Numbered from the stretch's first letter, positions 38,601-53,873 are shown. The stretch: 64,000 bases of DNA from Phalacrocorax aristotelis (GCF_949628215.1 NC_134277.1:126157963-126221962); one strand, 5' to 3'. The notes: generated by a model from the letters alone, not told the origin. Made by a program: numbers and translations.

Positions 38601-41600
38601 GTAACTATTATATTAAACTAATCCAATGATGTATAGTTTGAATACAGCAGTTTCTATTATATCAGTAGTATTTCCTATGAGCAAGTCTGCCCCCATTATA
38701 CAGAAGTTGTATTCTAAATATTGACAATGGATTTAATTCTTTCCTTAGCCTGAATTCCACTTCCCCAAAGGTCTAGCATCACTTTCAAAATAGGTGTATC
38801 AGGTTAGCACAGACATCAGCTCTGCATTTGAGTGCACACTCTCCTGGTCTTCATGCAGCCTCCACGTTAGCTGAGATTGGCTTGAGCCTGGAGCAAACAC
38901 TGGCTCACCGCATAAGGAAATTCAGGCACAGGGAGGATTCAGGTAGTGTGGGGACAGCCAGCGTGAATCATGTCATGCAGCAAACAGAAGTCCACATTCA
39001 GAAATTATTGTAGGGATATCTGAGAAGGAGCGAGAGAGGAACTGGCGTGATGACTTCACTGACTCTAGTTTACTCTTTCTTAATATGACTGCTGAGGTAG
39101 GCTAATTCCAGGAGAAACACAAAGGAAGGCTTGTCTGCAGCCAGAAGCTGCACCACGTGCTTTTCAAAGGGGAAATGCCAGTGTTTCATTCTTAACTTGC
39201 CAAGAGCAATAGGTCTGATGGCTACAGGCTGGTCTCTTTGCTCATCATAAATATTTCTTTAGCATATGAGATCTCTGGTTTTACTTGCTTATTTACCAGT
39301 TACATGTGAAGAATCTCTTATAAGAATTGCACAGGGGTTTAGTGAATACTCTGCCTGCACTAGCAAAGGTCTCTGTTCTGGTTCCATGTAGTTTGGAGTA
39401 CTCCTCCATGTGGGATGGCCCCAGATCTTCTATAGTGGCCGGGATTTCCAGTGCAAATGGCCCACTGGGATTTAAAGCAATTACAAACTGGAAGAGCTGC
39501 TGCTGTAGGTCTAGGTGTCCAACAGCTCAGTATCCAGAGCTGGTGCCTGCGTTTGGATTTCACCCTGTTTCCATGGACAGCTGATGGTGCTTTAGGTGGT
39601 AATATGTGACTGTCATCAAATGGATGTCTTTGACTCTATTTGCAGTGCCATATCAGAAACACCTGTCCATGTTCCCTGCAGAAGGACTGATTACACAGCA
39701 TGTCTCAATAGCTCTGTCACTGCCTATTGGTTTTGATGTGAATTGAAGATGATCAGTATGACAGAGATGCAGTTAATGGTTAAAGATGATGCTATAGTTA
39801 AATCTTCCATTCTGCTCTTCTCTCTATTCCATTTCATACTCATTATGAAGAGTTGCAAGGGTATATTTGCAAAGGAAGAAGTAAGATTAAAAGATCACGA
39901 GCTTAATCACATTGTAATTCTCTTCTTGAAACACATGGTAATGAGTTGCTTTTTGCTTTACCCTTGAGCCACACCTGTATCTCATTTGTTATCTTCTAAC
40001 TCCCCTAATCAAGTCCTCACTGGTTTACCTTGTTGTTAATAATATTAATTATGCTAATTTTGATCCTGACTGTGTGAAATATTTATGTTTGTCTCTGACT
40101 TTTTCCTAATATGATCCTGATTAGAATACTTAATTTGCAAAATATGTTTTTTAAATCATAAAGTTTTATGACTTTAATTAGGAAAATTAGGATATTACAG
40201 GTGAGATTTAAAGACTACCCAGGAAGACATAACTGAAAGAATAATTGCTATTTTGGCCTTTTAATACTTTTCTAGGTGTAAGACTTGGCAGATGAAAAGG
40301 AGCAGTGGGAAGAGAGGAGGGCGTTAGCTGAAGGACAAAGAGTGTAAAGTTGCAGTGCATACTGTTCTCAAGTATTTATGGGAAACTTTTTATCTCTGTA
40401 GATGTTATTAGAAGTTGTGACAAACATATTTATGAAACATTCCTAAGTAATGTCCACTCTGTTAAAAATGCCATCCTTTTGCTCGTGCTAATATTGTTAT
40501 TATAATGCATGCCTAATTATGGAGCTCTATTCAGAATGGTGTTCTTTTGGTTTTGACTAGTATCGTGTAGGCAGTGCCTTGCTCCCCATTTCTAAAAGAA
40601 AACTGCACTGTCATGGCGTCTTCACATCAACAAAACGTCTGTAATCAAGGGGTTCTTGCTTGTCTATCCTTTGCCTCAAAAGAGTCAAACTGTTGGTTGC
40701 CTTCCTTTGCTGTTTTTTGAGTGTAAACATGTTGTTCCATGGAGATTTTTGGAAATAGTAAACTGAGGATCAGAGCAGCAAAAACTCAGGCTCTCATTCC
40801 CCACAGAAGCAAAAAATGTGCTCTCACACATGAGTCAATGTTCTCATGCCCATGAAAAAACATGCTTATGTATTCAAATAAAATATTCTGTTAAGCAGAG
40901 TAGAACTACAGACAGGGATTGCATCAGTCAAGTGGATGTTTTTCTCAAAGTATCTTTAGATATTAGTTGAAAATTTGTTCCAAACCAACTATATTTTGTT
41001 TGAACATTGCAGTCTGGCAATTTGTCTTTACATGTAACGTCCTCATAAAATATTCTAGAATAGGAATATGGCTTGTGAGCAATAAGAGTAGGAATATTTT
41101 TTAGATAGACTAAAGTTTGGTGCCTTAATTTTTCCTGGTCAGGCAAAGGAAATACTGTTGACAGATACGTGTATTTTGACATTAAAGAGCTTTGAAGTAC
41201 ATGAAATTTTTTTTTATTCCTCAAAAATTGATTTTTTTTTTTGCTATTGTCTTAGTCATTTTTCTGCACTCACCCCATGTTAATCTGACTTTTACTCCTA
41301 AGAATAACCGCCTGCAAACAAAATTTGGCTAATTTGCTGCTAATGACAATGCTTCTCTGGAATATACTGAAAGTCTTCCAAGTCACCTAGAGCCAAGGCC
41401 TCAAGCACATTGAATCCAATGCAGTAAGGATTTCCCCACAAATCCCACCTTTTTCATACTTTTATCTTGTAAATGAATGTCTCCTGGAGAGCAAGGCAAG
41501 TTAAAATCTATATGCAACCACCCCTGTTAAAACACTTTGCATCTCATGCTAATGCTTTCTTCAGTGTGTGGTCTCATGACAAAGAATACATTTAATTCTT

Positions 41601-44600
41601 CACATTTCTGATTTTAAAATTTTGCCAGGAATGCCTCCTGTGATTGGTCTTCAATCATGGTGTGCAAATGATGAGTTTTGAAGCAGATAAACAGCCAGGG
41701 AGCTATGAAATGTGTGTTGCAGCTCAGAAGGAGACAGACCAGTTTTCACATGGCTGATGCTGCTCAGGTTCCCATGCCAGTTTGCTGTGGTCGGTTAGCA
41801 CATACTCTGCAAGTCTCTAAGAAGCCGGATTCTTGCATGAACATCAGAGACGTGTAGCATTGTTGAAACTCGCACAAAAATGTTAGGGTGTGTTACAAAC
41901 TGAGTGCAACCACGTATGTGGCTCCAGACTCTAGCTGTATCTGGAAAATCTTATGGAAACAGACTGACACTGCTGTTCAGATATTAAAAGTACATTATAC
42001 ACCATATTCCTGTTTGAACAAGAGCCTATCAGCCTGGAATCGATACCTGTTTTTTTTTTTTTGCCTATCTTGTGTACATGAGGCCAGCACTACTCACAGG
42101 TACTGTTGAGCTTTCTTCCTCAGGACTGTTCTTGTAAACAGGGGCTGCAGAACTGGGCTCTCCATGCATACCTTACAGCATAACCTTGAACTTTTGGATA
42201 CTCATGTCAAAGAGGCAGGGAAAACATTTTTTTTTTAAAGCAGGACCCTAAAGACAAGCTTATCTAGCTATACCACTCAACTTTCAATTTTTTTTTTAAT
42301 GCTAAACATTTAGATTGACATCTAGGAACAAGTATTTAAAATAGGTCATGTTATTCTTCCATTTAAATTTAGCAGTACCTTCCCATACAGTAAGAGATAT
42401 CCTTAAATGGAAGAGCCAGCAGTGTTGGAAGGAAATAGAGCCTTATGCTTGGTTTCTAATCTTTGCTGAAGCACAAAATATGTGGATATACATATTTGAA
42501 TGCTGTCTTCCAAACAGTTCAAATAGTACTTTGCCAAATGTGACTGCAGTCCTACTGCTGTACAGGTGTAATTTCCCACAGAGTTTATTGTTCTTCCACT
42601 GTAGCCTAAGTAATATATAATTTCCATGAACTTTTAATTTCTTGCTTGGGCTGTATTTCATCAAGTTGCAGGTTACCTTGTTATTGTTGGTCCCTAATTT
42701 TAGGACATTAAAACCCCTAGGTTACAAGTTTACCAGTCTGCAAGAGCCATGTGTTACTGACACTGTATTTCTGGTTTAATGAATGCTTACCCTATCACAG
42801 CAACATTATTCAGATGCTTTCTGGGCTGATTGCTCCCAGAGCTGTTGCTTTGTAGTGCACAGCACTAAATAGATTGATCATCTATACCCCAAAAAGGAGT
42901 GGAATAGAAGATTAAACTGAGATGTCATCATTGTATTAATTTCCCAGGGAGGAAATGGTGAACTTACTTGAATCAGACTGTCTGCTGTTGCTAAGATACA
43001 GGCATATGAACAAAACTTCATAGTCAAAAAAAAAAAAGCTAACACACATATGTGAAAGAATCAGCCCTAGGCACTCAATCTCTTTGCACACTAGAAAGCT
43101 ATCATCCATCAACACAATCACCAGAGGGCTACATGCAATCTTAACGAGCACTTTAACATACTGGTGATGGAGCTCAGCAGAGATGAATTTGTCCAGAAAA
43201 TGTTTAAAGCAAATGTCCAGGTGTAAATTTGTCACACTATATTGCCGAAGCCAAAACTGGTTTAGCCAGTGCTTCAGGGACCTCTCTCTATACACGTACA
43301 TGTGTATGTATTACACAGACAATAACTGATGCTTCTATTTGTTGTGTATTTAGACTTGGTCCACAGGGCAGGCAAGAGATGCTGGAGCAAGTTAGAGTCC
43401 AAAGTGCTCACTGAAAACCCTTTATCTAGTACCGTTCAGAATTCTCCAAGATTCTTAATAATTAAAGGCTTATAGTTATTAGACTGTAAACAGTGCAGTT
43501 CATCGAAAGGATTCAATAATCTGTGAAGTGAGAAACCTTACTCATCTGGCTTTTTGCAATACAAGCAAAGACAATAATGGATCTTGTTCAAGCAAACACA
43601 TGATTAAATCTGACAGTGCACATTAAACATTTGATGTGGGAAACAGCCAATACTAATGGAATCCGTTAGTGGAAATATCCTGCGAAGCATCTGGCAGTTG
43701 AGGTGGATTGAAAACAGTGAAAAGATGGGTACATTAACAATCTGATACTGTGGTGAATGCTAAAACCCTTCACAAGCAGCAGAAGGATTAGCGAAAATAA
43801 AAGAATCACAGACTGTGAATTAATGGGACTTCAGTAAAGGCAGATGCTAAAACGACTGAAGAGGTAAACTGAATGTATTTTTGTTACCAGAGATCAATAA
43901 GTGTTCTTTCCTCATGCAACATAACTAGCCCTCTGTTGGTAATGGTGTGTGTAAGAGCTCTATTTGTTGGCAAATGGAATTGCTAGAGAAATCCAGTAAC
44001 AGAAATAAATCTAAGTTGAATAACTGAAGGTCAGATCAGAAAACAAACCTAAAGAAAAGGGGACCTGTGCCAATTATTTCATAAACTATTTGTAGTAGCA
44101 GTGTCATTAAACCTGCTTCAAACGCTATTGTGCAGTGAAGACACTACGCTGAACTAGACAAAATTTAATATTGCTTCTGAGAATGGACTGGACTTCAAAA
44201 CCCTACAAAATCAAGTGTTTTTGAAAACTACCTGTCAGAGAAATGGAACAGTTTATGCACCGGAGTGGTTCTGTGTTAGTGATTGCTGGAACATCCCAGA
44301 TGCTCATACTCAAGGTCAGACTGATCTTATGCATGAACTCGTTTCCTTAAGGTCCAAGCCTTTCCTATTCTCCTGGCACTAAGGAACTGTATCCTGCCAG
44401 AGGGGCTACCAGAGAAGTGCTTCTTGCATAGAGAAACTCTGCTAGTGGAAGCAGACTTCTTCCCCTTTCTTTTTTTGCAGCTGTGCCCATTAGCAGGTAC
44501 AGACACTTTGCAAGCCTTAAAGCATGTGTGTTACAGCTTCTAGCTGCAGATATATGTATTATAAATAATGTATGTCAACAGCTGGTCATATTTGAACAGT

Positions 44601-44869
44601 TCACTTTCTGGCAAGGGTAAGATGTTTGTTTTCCGTGGTTGTACCTACAAGGTGCAAACCACCTTCTGCTGCCTGCCTGTCCTGAATTCACTAGGCTGTT
44701 ACAGACAGCTCCCACATCACCATTACTCCCATTTGCCTAGGTTACATGAGTTGCTTTACTGAGCCTGCACAGCCAATTCTGTGGCTCACTTACTCAGTTC
44801 TTCACCTGCCTTACAGTAATGCATAATTTCAGTCTTATTATATATGCTCTGAGTCAGAGAAATATAACT

Positions 44870-44897
44870 GTGTATATATAGATAAATATATATATAG
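44870..44897. repeat. TA-rich microsatellite
   Basis: A short interrupted TA dinucleotide repeat (GTGTATATATAG, AAATATATATATAG). Confidence 0.8.
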
Positions 44898-47800
44898 TGA
44901 AACAACATGGCAGCAAAACCTTTTGGGGCTTACAAATCCAGAACGTTGTGTGGCTGTTAACCAATACACTGAAAGATCACAGAGCTCTAAGCTGCTAATA
45001 CAGAGACCATGAGCTTATGATCTTTATATGAACTTTACCTTGAGTAAAGCATATACGCTTTACTGACAAGTTCAAGTGCGGCTGGACATTTCTAGCTCTT
45101 TGAGGAATTCTTCTCCCGTGGCCCAGGCCAAGTTCTCACTATGTTCTTGTCTGTCAGGTGTGTTTGATGGGTCTGAAATCAGTCACTGGAGCTTTGTGAT
45201 CATAACTGAGCTCTTTGCATTTTTCATCTGACTTAATCATGCTTTGGTTCCCAAGCCCTTATGGAAAATCACTAATTCGTGAGAGGTATAAGGATATTCA
45301 TATTGCATCTAGAATATTCATTTAGTAAAGTCTGGATGGCAATATATTATCAGTGAGAGATCTGATAAGCTATGTTCATGAGGGAATATTGTTTTTCCTG
45401 TATTGTTATTGCTGGTATTTCTAACTATTGGTAAAGTATCACTGAAACAGAGATGTCTCTCTACATATCCCTTGCCGTGGGCACCTTGCAAATTTAGCAT
45501 CACTCTAGAATGTTACTTAGGTAACGTTGCCATCTGGACATTTTGGAGAGACTTACTCACTCCTGAGAAAAGAGTTATTCACTCCTGAGAAAACAAGCCT
45601 TACTTGTGGAGGCTCAGCTCAGCATCTTTGCTGAGGCAAGGGAGGTCCCTAGCTCTGTAGCTGATACGTCTCAGAGCTGTAAAAGCAGGCTGGAGAATCA
45701 GGCAAAATCTCAACGCTCAGTCCTTGTTTAAAATTTTTATGACTTACCTTTTATTTTATAAGATTCTAATTGAATTATCTCACTGGAGGGTTGAAGGTCA
45801 AGCCTTAACCCAGCCTCCTGGAAGCCTCTTTTGAAGGGGCTTGTCCTGATGGCTTCTCTTGGGCTGACTGTTCAACAGTTTACCCAATAAAGGAGAAAAT
45901 GAATCACATTAGTCATCTGTTTAGACCTGCATTTTAGTAGTGTTCAAATCACGCTTTGCATGCTGTTCAGCTCCCTGGAGTTGCTAGGTTTTTCCTGTTT
46001 TCAGAATAAATAAAAGGTGTGAATAACAGTTGATTATGTACCTTTTGATGATTTTTTTTAAATTATATAAGGCCTATTTTTGTTCCGAGTTATCCTGACA
46101 AAAATCTGGCATAATTTATTTGGGGTTAATGAAATTAAAATAGTGGAAAACAAAATGTAGGTGAAATCAGAATCTAACACAACAAGCTTAAGTAATATTG
46201 GAATAATTAATCAGAATAAAAATGAATCAAGTATTAAATTTCTTTCACAGTCACTAAAATGGTATTTAAATCAAGATTAGCTAAAATTTTAAAAATATCC
46301 CTGTTCTGGATGAGGAATTGCATTGCTTGCAAACTGTTTCATGGGGAGCCATTATGTATGCATTCATCTGAAAGCGACTTGTTTCTACATTTTACTTCCG
46401 TCTTCCTCTTTAAATTCAATTAGTTGAAACTCTACATAAAATGTGTTGTTAAAGTGAGGACTAGCAGTGCTTGCTGGAATATATTTTATTCCCTATTTCA
46501 CTGCCTTGAACCTAGAATAATTATAGCAATGAAATTACTGCAGATTTATGCCACCTTCAATCAGAACAGAATCTGAGTTAGGAAAGTGTGATTTTGATGT
46601 CATCTAACTTTCTTATTTATATTAAGTGATGTTGATGAGAATCAGGCAGAAGAGACCAGCTCAGGCAAGACTATCACTGCTGTTACGTTATGGAAAGTCA
46701 TTTGTGTTTAATAAGCTTTTGAGATGTAGCGCAGTCTTTTTGAAATATTTTCTACTTTGAGGCCCTCGCACTGCAGGAATTCTTTCTGTGTGGTTCAGCC
46801 AAGTCTCTATTTTTTGTCATTTCAAAGCAGCTGGGGAGTGGAACATTGGGAGGAGGGTCCCCCATGCCAAGAGGGAGTTGTTCAGCACAGGGCTTTGCCA
46901 GCACTGCCACTAAGTAATAGCAGATGAAAATTGCGGTGGGAGAGCTGGGGGATGAGAGAAGTAGAAGAGCACCATAAAAGAGCGTAGTGGTATCTGGGTA
47001 GATATTATTAGGGGGATGGGAAGAGCTGGGCGGAAAGTTGCTGTTGGGTTGAGCTGCTTGAAAGCATTGTGGCTGATTGCAGCTGTAAGGAGTGTTTTTC
47101 TTTGCTCCCTTTCACACATCTCCCAAATTGCCTAGCACTAATTCCAAGGGCCATCACTGCTTTGTGGGAATGGAAGACTGTTTCAGAGACAAATGGCTTT
47201 ATCCTAAAGCCAAGCATTTTGTGGGTAGCAAGAGACAGTCAGGACTGAGGCAGTTAAGCATTTACATTTTATAATGGGCAAGGATCTTACACTCAGTTAC
47301 CCAGGAAGCATGACACTGTATTTTTAAAACATGCAGTAAAATGACTGCACTCAGCACCCTGCAGCCTGATTTCAAGGCACCTCATGATGCAACCTGTATT
47401 TTGGAGTGCTGTATCAAATCCATGTACATTTTTCAAGTCGAGACAGCTTGTATGGGATTCATGTCACCTACCTTTGTAATTCCCAGTAATTAGGCTCTAT
47501 CTACAGTCAGTGGAAGCAGAGTGAAACCTCTGGATTGCATTTATCTGCTCAAAAGATAAAGTGAATTGTCTTCTCAAGCAATTTGTTTTTCTCTATTGAC
47601 TGTACAGGCAACCCAGAGGGCAAGCTAACTCTTACATAGCTAATGTCAGTTGAAATGTATTCTACTCATATTGCACAATATTCTTAAGGAAAAATTTAAC
47701 CCCTTGCTGCATCAGTATCTTTCCTTCACATTATTATGCAAAAAGTATTTAAACTCTTTGTGAGGGATCCTGCATCAGCCAGGTAGAACTGGACCACCTC

Positions 47801-48918
47801 TTCTATGAAGGGATCAGCCAAAAGGTTCTCAGTCTCCACAGGCTGGGTTTTATGACACGAAGTCTAAACTAGAAGAAAAACCTTCTCATCTTCTTGGTGA
47901 AGCATGCTAAGTCACAAGGATGTAAAAATGAAGTCACCCTTCCTCAGCAAATTTTTGAAGTCTGGGTCCATTTCCTCCAGTTTTTCTTTCCCTTTTCTAC
48001 ACCTCTAAGTCCCAAAGAAAGAGCAAAACAACTTCTCTTTGTAGGGAATTTCCAAAAAGGAGCTAAACTAAACTCAGGCTAACACATTTAATCTGCCCAG
48101 AAACCACATAGCCCCTTTCTCCCATGAAACCACTGCTGAAGAGACAATCCCTGGCCATGTCCCTGGCCCCAGCCTCCCCGCTTGTTGCCTTTCTCACAGC
48201 CTACCTGCCTCCCCCTGCCCACTGGATGCATCTGCTCGCTGGCCCAACCAGCCCATGGCACAGAAGGGACAGCAGCAAACAAGCGTCATTCTCATCCCAC
48301 ATGAGATCAAGGGAATAAGATTTCTTGAGAGAGCGAGCACACATGCCTGAGAATATTTTCCTATCAATTACACTCACTTAAGTGCTATCTAGCAGATGTT
48401 GCTGACCCATGTCTAGTAGTCTGGCAGCTTTGGTAGCCATGGAAAAAGTCATAGTTATAACTGGCTTCAGTATAGCATCTTTGTTCCTGAGTTCAGCGAG
48501 GAAACCAAGGCCACAAGGATTTTCCTCATGAATTCCATCCAGATTAAAGATGGAACAATCAGCCAAAATGGTGCAGGAAGCTTGTTTATTTAGCTTTTAG
48601 GTGCTTGATGTCTGATTACAGAGCACATGTAAATCTTTCATATTCCATGGCTGTTGAAATGTGATTACTTCTTCTTTTATTGCTTCCTTCCCAGATCAAT
48701 GTTTTGCTTGTTTAAAGACAGGAGCAACCTGCATAGAATAGTTCATGTACAGGGAATTAAAGAAGCTGAGTCTGGGATTGCTATAAATGGATGCTGTCCT
48801 TATTATAAGTTGTGTTTCAATTTTCTGTCCTATTGTATGTGAAACCTTTATCTCCCTGCAGAGGGAGTTAACAGTGTGAAAACAGCCAGCTAATGTTTAG
48901 CAATTAAAAGTAACCAGC

Positions 48919-49164
48919 AATGGGACAAGAGGAAAGGGGCTCAAGTTGCACCAGGGGAGGCTTAGATTCAATATTAGGAAAAATTTCTTCACTGAAAAGT
49001 TTATCAGGCATTGGAACAGGCTGCCCAGGGAAGTGGTGGAGTCACCAACCCTGGAGGTACTTAAAAGACGTGTAGCACTTAGGGACATGGTTCAGTGGTG
49101 GACTTGGCAGTGCTAGTTTAACGGTTGGACTCTTTTCCAACCTAAACGTTTCTGTGATTCTATA
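48919..49164 (+). mobile_element. CR1 3'-end fragment
   Basis: About 245 bp from the CR1 ORF2 C terminus and 3' UTR. It begins at the TGGGACAAGAGG segment, includes TTTCTTCACTGAAAAG and GGTGGAGTCACCAACCCTGG, and ends in TTCTGTGATTCTATAAA. Severely 5'-truncated, in intergenic DNA. Confidence 0.88.
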
Positions 49165-52100
49165 AATAGAACTTTGAAAACCATAAACAGATACTTGAGC
49201 ATTTAACTGTTAGCAGAATTCCTTTTCTGGGTAAGCAGATAATTCCGTGTGTGTTACCTTGTGCCTGAGATCATAAATAACCTCTCACATCATGCAGTTA
49301 TTAAATAACTATTATATCATAGCATTTAATACACTTTCAGTAGTTAGTTAAAATTACCTAATATGTAACAAAGAGCTCATGAAACATCAGTACTAACTAC
49401 ATCATAACTAAAAAAGTCCTTGCAGATAGCTCCCAGGCTCCCCGGGACATCATGACTGCATGCACACAGCTGCCTCTAGTTACTTTTCGCCTCTTTTTGT
49501 GTCTTGTGGGGATTCTTTTTGTTAACTGGACCCCCAAAATTTGGAAAGGTAGAATCATGATTTCATGAGGCAGAGGAGGTTTTGTATCACAGCATTCATT
49601 AAGTATGGGTAGGTTAGTCTTTACATAGACCCTGCATTTCCCTTGCGGAGAAGTTTCTGATTTCACTTATTGCCTTGTCTGACAGCTGGAATCCATGCCG
49701 ACAGTCCCTGACAGGGTCCTGCTGGGTTTGGCAGAGGAAAACGAGGAGGCCCAGCTGTGTACATCAGGTCAAGCAGAAATTTGGGCAAACAACAGCAATC
49801 TCAATACAGTTAACAGCATATCAACTTGCAAATTAGAGGTGGAGAAAAATATATTTTGTGGGAATAAAAATTGATGGGAAAGCCCCATACCCTCTTACCC
49901 ACACAGTGTCATGCTGAATTCAAAAATTGTTATCAGTTTCCTCCTGAAAAAAAACCAAAACAAAACAGCAGGTTTAGACATATGTATGTATATCTGGCTA
50001 GAAGCTTCTGAAAAATTTCCCCCAAAGCTTGGCTGAAGCTTGCCAAAAACCTTTCTAACCACAAGAAAAACAGAAACAAACAAAACCCATTTTTGAGTGA
50101 AGCAGATACTTCAAATGAAAGTGCTAATTGAATCCCAAATCTGATAAACAGATTGATGGAAACTTTTCAAGTAAGTCTTCTGGTGAGAATGGGCTCAGGC
50201 AACCCATCAGGGTAGTAGCTTCTCCTTGAACTGCACTGGCCCTGGCTGCACAGTAACACATGGCAGGCCAGACGCATAAGGCCCGAGGGCTCCTTACATG
50301 GTGAGAGCAAAAGAAATAAAACATGGAGCCAGACACAGTTTGCATTTGCAAGATAGGAAGGTAAGGGAAATGTGGAGTCTTGTTTCCACCATGCACCATG
50401 CAGCAGATTGACATCCTCCCTGGGTAATAGGAATAACAGAAGTCTCAGCTCTACCAGAAAACTTCAGAGGCTGCGGAGCAGCATCTTGCTTCTCAGTTTT
50501 AGGCAGCTACTTAATCACTATTTAATCATCTGGGGTGGTTGCCAAATTCTTTCTGAGGGACTAAATTAGGGATTATTTAGGGAGTTTTTCTCCCTGGATA
50601 TAGCTTTTATGAAAGCAACACTCATGACTAATTGCAAAGTAATAAAAGCTGGAGGCTGAAATGAAATTTCATGAAAAAGCTGAAGAAAATAATGTGGTTT
50701 TGTGTTATTTTTGACACAGTAAATCCTGGGTAAGCAAATGTAAAATGAGTTTATGTCATACTGAATATAAGCATTTACCTCAGTGATGTTGATTATCATG
50801 TGTTCATTTGCACTGAGCTTTCCCATTTGCACTACATTTTTGCAGAAGGCCCCTGCGTGTTTGTTAACTGGACAACGCCCAGAGCTGCAGGCTTGGAACC
50901 AGTCTGAGATAGAGGAGTTCTCTGATGGATGGGCTCTTGCAGGCATCTGCTTTCTGTGCTGGCATCCCGCAAAATGTCAAGGCAAGGTCACACAACAGCT
51001 TGAATTTTGACTTTTAGCTAGTGACTGGGGCCCAGCCCATGTGAATATTACCTAGACTGAACAGGTTGATGTTCCTGCTCTTGAGACAAAATGGAAACCC
51101 TGCTAAAAAGGCAAATCAGAGCTGTTTTGGAGACACAGAGATTAATAGCAATATTACTGCCATTTCTGCTGCTGTCTAGAAAAGGATGCCTCAGGACCTC
51201 CCATGATCACATCCAGGGAAGCAATGAGGAAAAAGAAATCCCCAGTTTGTATGTGAAGGAGACTGAAGATGATTTGGTATTGAGAGAGAAAATAGATGTG
51301 GAGAGGGAGACTGGGAGCAGCTGGCACTGGAAATGGGAGAGGCAACCTGCATACATTGCAGTGCCATATCAGCATTGAACACTGTGGTGAGCCACTGGGT
51401 TCAGCCCAAAGTGGCTGCTAAGTGTTTGCTCAGTGTATTAGCAGGGTTTCAGTCCCTGTTTCACTCTTAATGCTACCCATGTTAATTAGTTTAAAGCTAG
51501 CTTGGCTACATTAACAAAGGCTCCATCTGCAGAGCAACTGTAATGTCAGTCAACCTGGAATGGGCATATGGGAGCAGGAGACCAGATAAGGTGGAGCCTG
51601 GCTGAAAAAATTGAGACTAAGATAAGAAGACTAGAAGATAGGGCCAGGAATAAATGAGATAAGAAATATGGTGCAGAGAACAGACTGGAATGGGCAGTGA
51701 AGAGATGCTCTCTGATTTGGTGTGACGCAGTAAATGTGTGATGCATGCTGAGTATTGCAGGAAGCACAAAACATGAAGTAATTCCTCTGTCAGTGATCAC
51801 TGCTCATCCGAGGCACAGAGCGCACTTGTGCCCTGTAGAAAGAGCTGAACATGCAATAAGAGACAATGTCATAAATAGTGCACGGAAAGAGGCTTCATGA
51901 AGGCTGCACAGGTAATCTCAATCACAGCCTTTCTTGACTTTGAAGCAGAGTTGCCAACCACTCTGTTGTCACAGGGTTTTTGTGCATGAGATAAGCTCCT
52001 GTAGATTGTCAAGTAAAAATATGCTGGTTTTGGATATAGGTGAGAAATTCTGGATTAGGGAGGATTTCTATATCTTCCATAGCACAGCATGGGAAACTGG

Positions 52101-52493
52101 CTGTACAGCAAGTTTTTGGTTTGTTTAATTTTTTCCTGGAAGAGTCCCATACTGGTACCAGCTAGAGGCAGAATGTCAGAAAAAGTGGCTTGTTGAATGG
52201 GAAAATGTAGGGAAAATTTCTTGGTTAATAAAAGCTCCATTTCTCTGGAAGTTGGATTTCTTTTTTGTTTGTTTGTTTTGGGGCAGGAGGTGAATTCATT
52301 ATCTTTTCATCTCCTAAAACATCCATTGTAGTAGAAAAAATAGAATATGCCATTCTTGTATAACTTTTTTTTTTAACATGGGGAATTAAATCTGATCAAT
52401 AGCCCACTGAGTTCAATAGATAGATTTGATCTTTATCCTTTGGCTGAGGTGCTGAATGCAAACTCCTTTCACTGATACTATCATAATTATTGC

Positions 52494-52552
52494 AGATAGA
52501 TAGTCTATCTGCTCTCTCATAATCTATTCTATCTACTATCTAATAATCTATG
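52494..52552. repeat. Degenerate GATA/TATC tetranucleotide block
   Basis: AGATAGATAG is followed directly by TCTATCT and several further TCTAT units. The switch from GATA to its complement makes a small inverted repeat with a 7-bp stem. Confidence 0.6.
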
Positions 52553-53702
52553 CGAGTCTAAAAGCTGACCTGATGTTATGCATACTGTCAGCAGTATGAG
52601 GAGGTGTGACATTCAAAGAAAAATGAGACTGCTTGAATGTCTTTTAATAGCTTGTAGGGAAGTACGGAATATATAATCAAAAACATGAATTTTTTCCCCT
52701 CCATTTCAAAAACTTCCATGACAGGCAGTGTCATGTATAAATTCTGGCCTTTGTCTCCAAGTATTGTCTCTGTGAAAATTCAACTAAATCGGTTGACATA
52801 TGGAAGTCAACAAAACATGACATTATAACTCATTATGTTGCTAGTTTGCTTTCTGGCATTTTGTGAAAGACCATCCCTGTTGAACACTGGAACACAGGAC
52901 TGAACACAGGGCAAGGCAACTCAAACAGTTACAATGCCCAGTTCCCTATTGCCACAAGAATCCATCATACATTTCTGAACTTATTTTGCTCTGACTTAAA
53001 ACTCTCTTGGCCTTCACAAGGCTGTGCCAGTACTTCAGGCTGATGTAGATGCTGCCAGTCATCCTGGGGAATGATGGTCCTAGCAAGACCAGCATTCAGA
53101 AATCCCATGCCCTGAAGACCTGAGGAAAGTCTGGAGGAAAGCAGCTGGACCCTTAGTGATAGAGGATCAAGTTAGACCAGGTACAACAGGACGGTACTTA
53201 AGCCTCAGTACAAGAGAGACATGGACCTACTGGGGAGTCGTGGCCTGTGGGACACATCCCGAGTCACTGGGCACATTCCCAGTCACCAGACTCAGCTGTC
53301 TCTACCTCTCACAGCTTGCCAGGTGGCCAATGCAGCTCACTGGTAGCCCTTTATGTTGGGGGCTGCTCAGTAAGCACAGAGCGTTTCTTGCAGGCCGGTC
53401 CCGAGCAGTGACCTCCACTGGTCCCATATGGCAATGATGGTGGGGTTGGCCCCTTGGCAGGCAAGTTTTGAGAAGGCAGGTAGGGCCTTTTTCCTTCTTG
53501 CAGGCAGGAACTTCTGTGCTGGGGATGCTGCTGCCCTTTCCACAGGGCACGTCTGTCCTCATCACTCTGCAGCTGGAGAAAGCAGAGTCCTCAGGGGACC
53601 CTTGTTCCCAAACGATGTGTCTCCTTTGCACTCAGCAGCAGGGTCTGAGAGGGCTTGCCTGGTGGTTGTCACCCATGTGTTTTTGCTCTGTTTCCTTTGC
53701 AG

Positions 53703-53873
53703 CAGGTGGAACCAGGAGGAGAAGGAGACAACTGACCAGGCCTTTTGCACTGTGGAGGACCACGGCTGCGCAGAGGTGGCTGCCTAGTCAGGGTCAGGCT
53801 GCAGAGAGGCTCTCTTTGTCCGGCCCCTGGCAGCAATCTGCAGGAGGACAGTGCACTGCCCCAGCCCCTCCAG
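53703..53873 (+). pseudogene. RhoGAP pseudogene exon 1 remnant, frameshifted
   Basis: A good acceptor (TTTCCTTTGCAG) precedes and a consensus donor (CAG|GTAAGC) follows. RRRRRQLTRPFALWR aligns without a gap to the basic segment ahead of the TAGAP GAP domain. LFVRPLAAIC matches the LFxQPLxxIC start of the domain, and EDSALPQPLQ the following LPxPIQ segment. The three pieces are in three different frames, so at least two indels are needed. Confidence 0.7.

Larger units (their letters stand above)
29651..53702. other. Intergenic DNA upstream of BPNT2
   Basis: No gene is supported here. The stretch holds one CR1 fragment (48.9-49.2 kb), short TA tracts near 35.48 and 44.87 kb, and a degenerate GATA/TATC block near 52.5 kb. 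The open frames (longest about 142 codons at 32197-32625) match no family I recognise and lack supporting splice structure. In mammals the DNA upstream of BPNT2 is also a gene desert, which agrees. Confidence 0.7.

Noticed and set aside
51091..51378. Plus-strand 95-codon frame with a charged C-terminal part
   Set aside because: No family recognised and no gene context.
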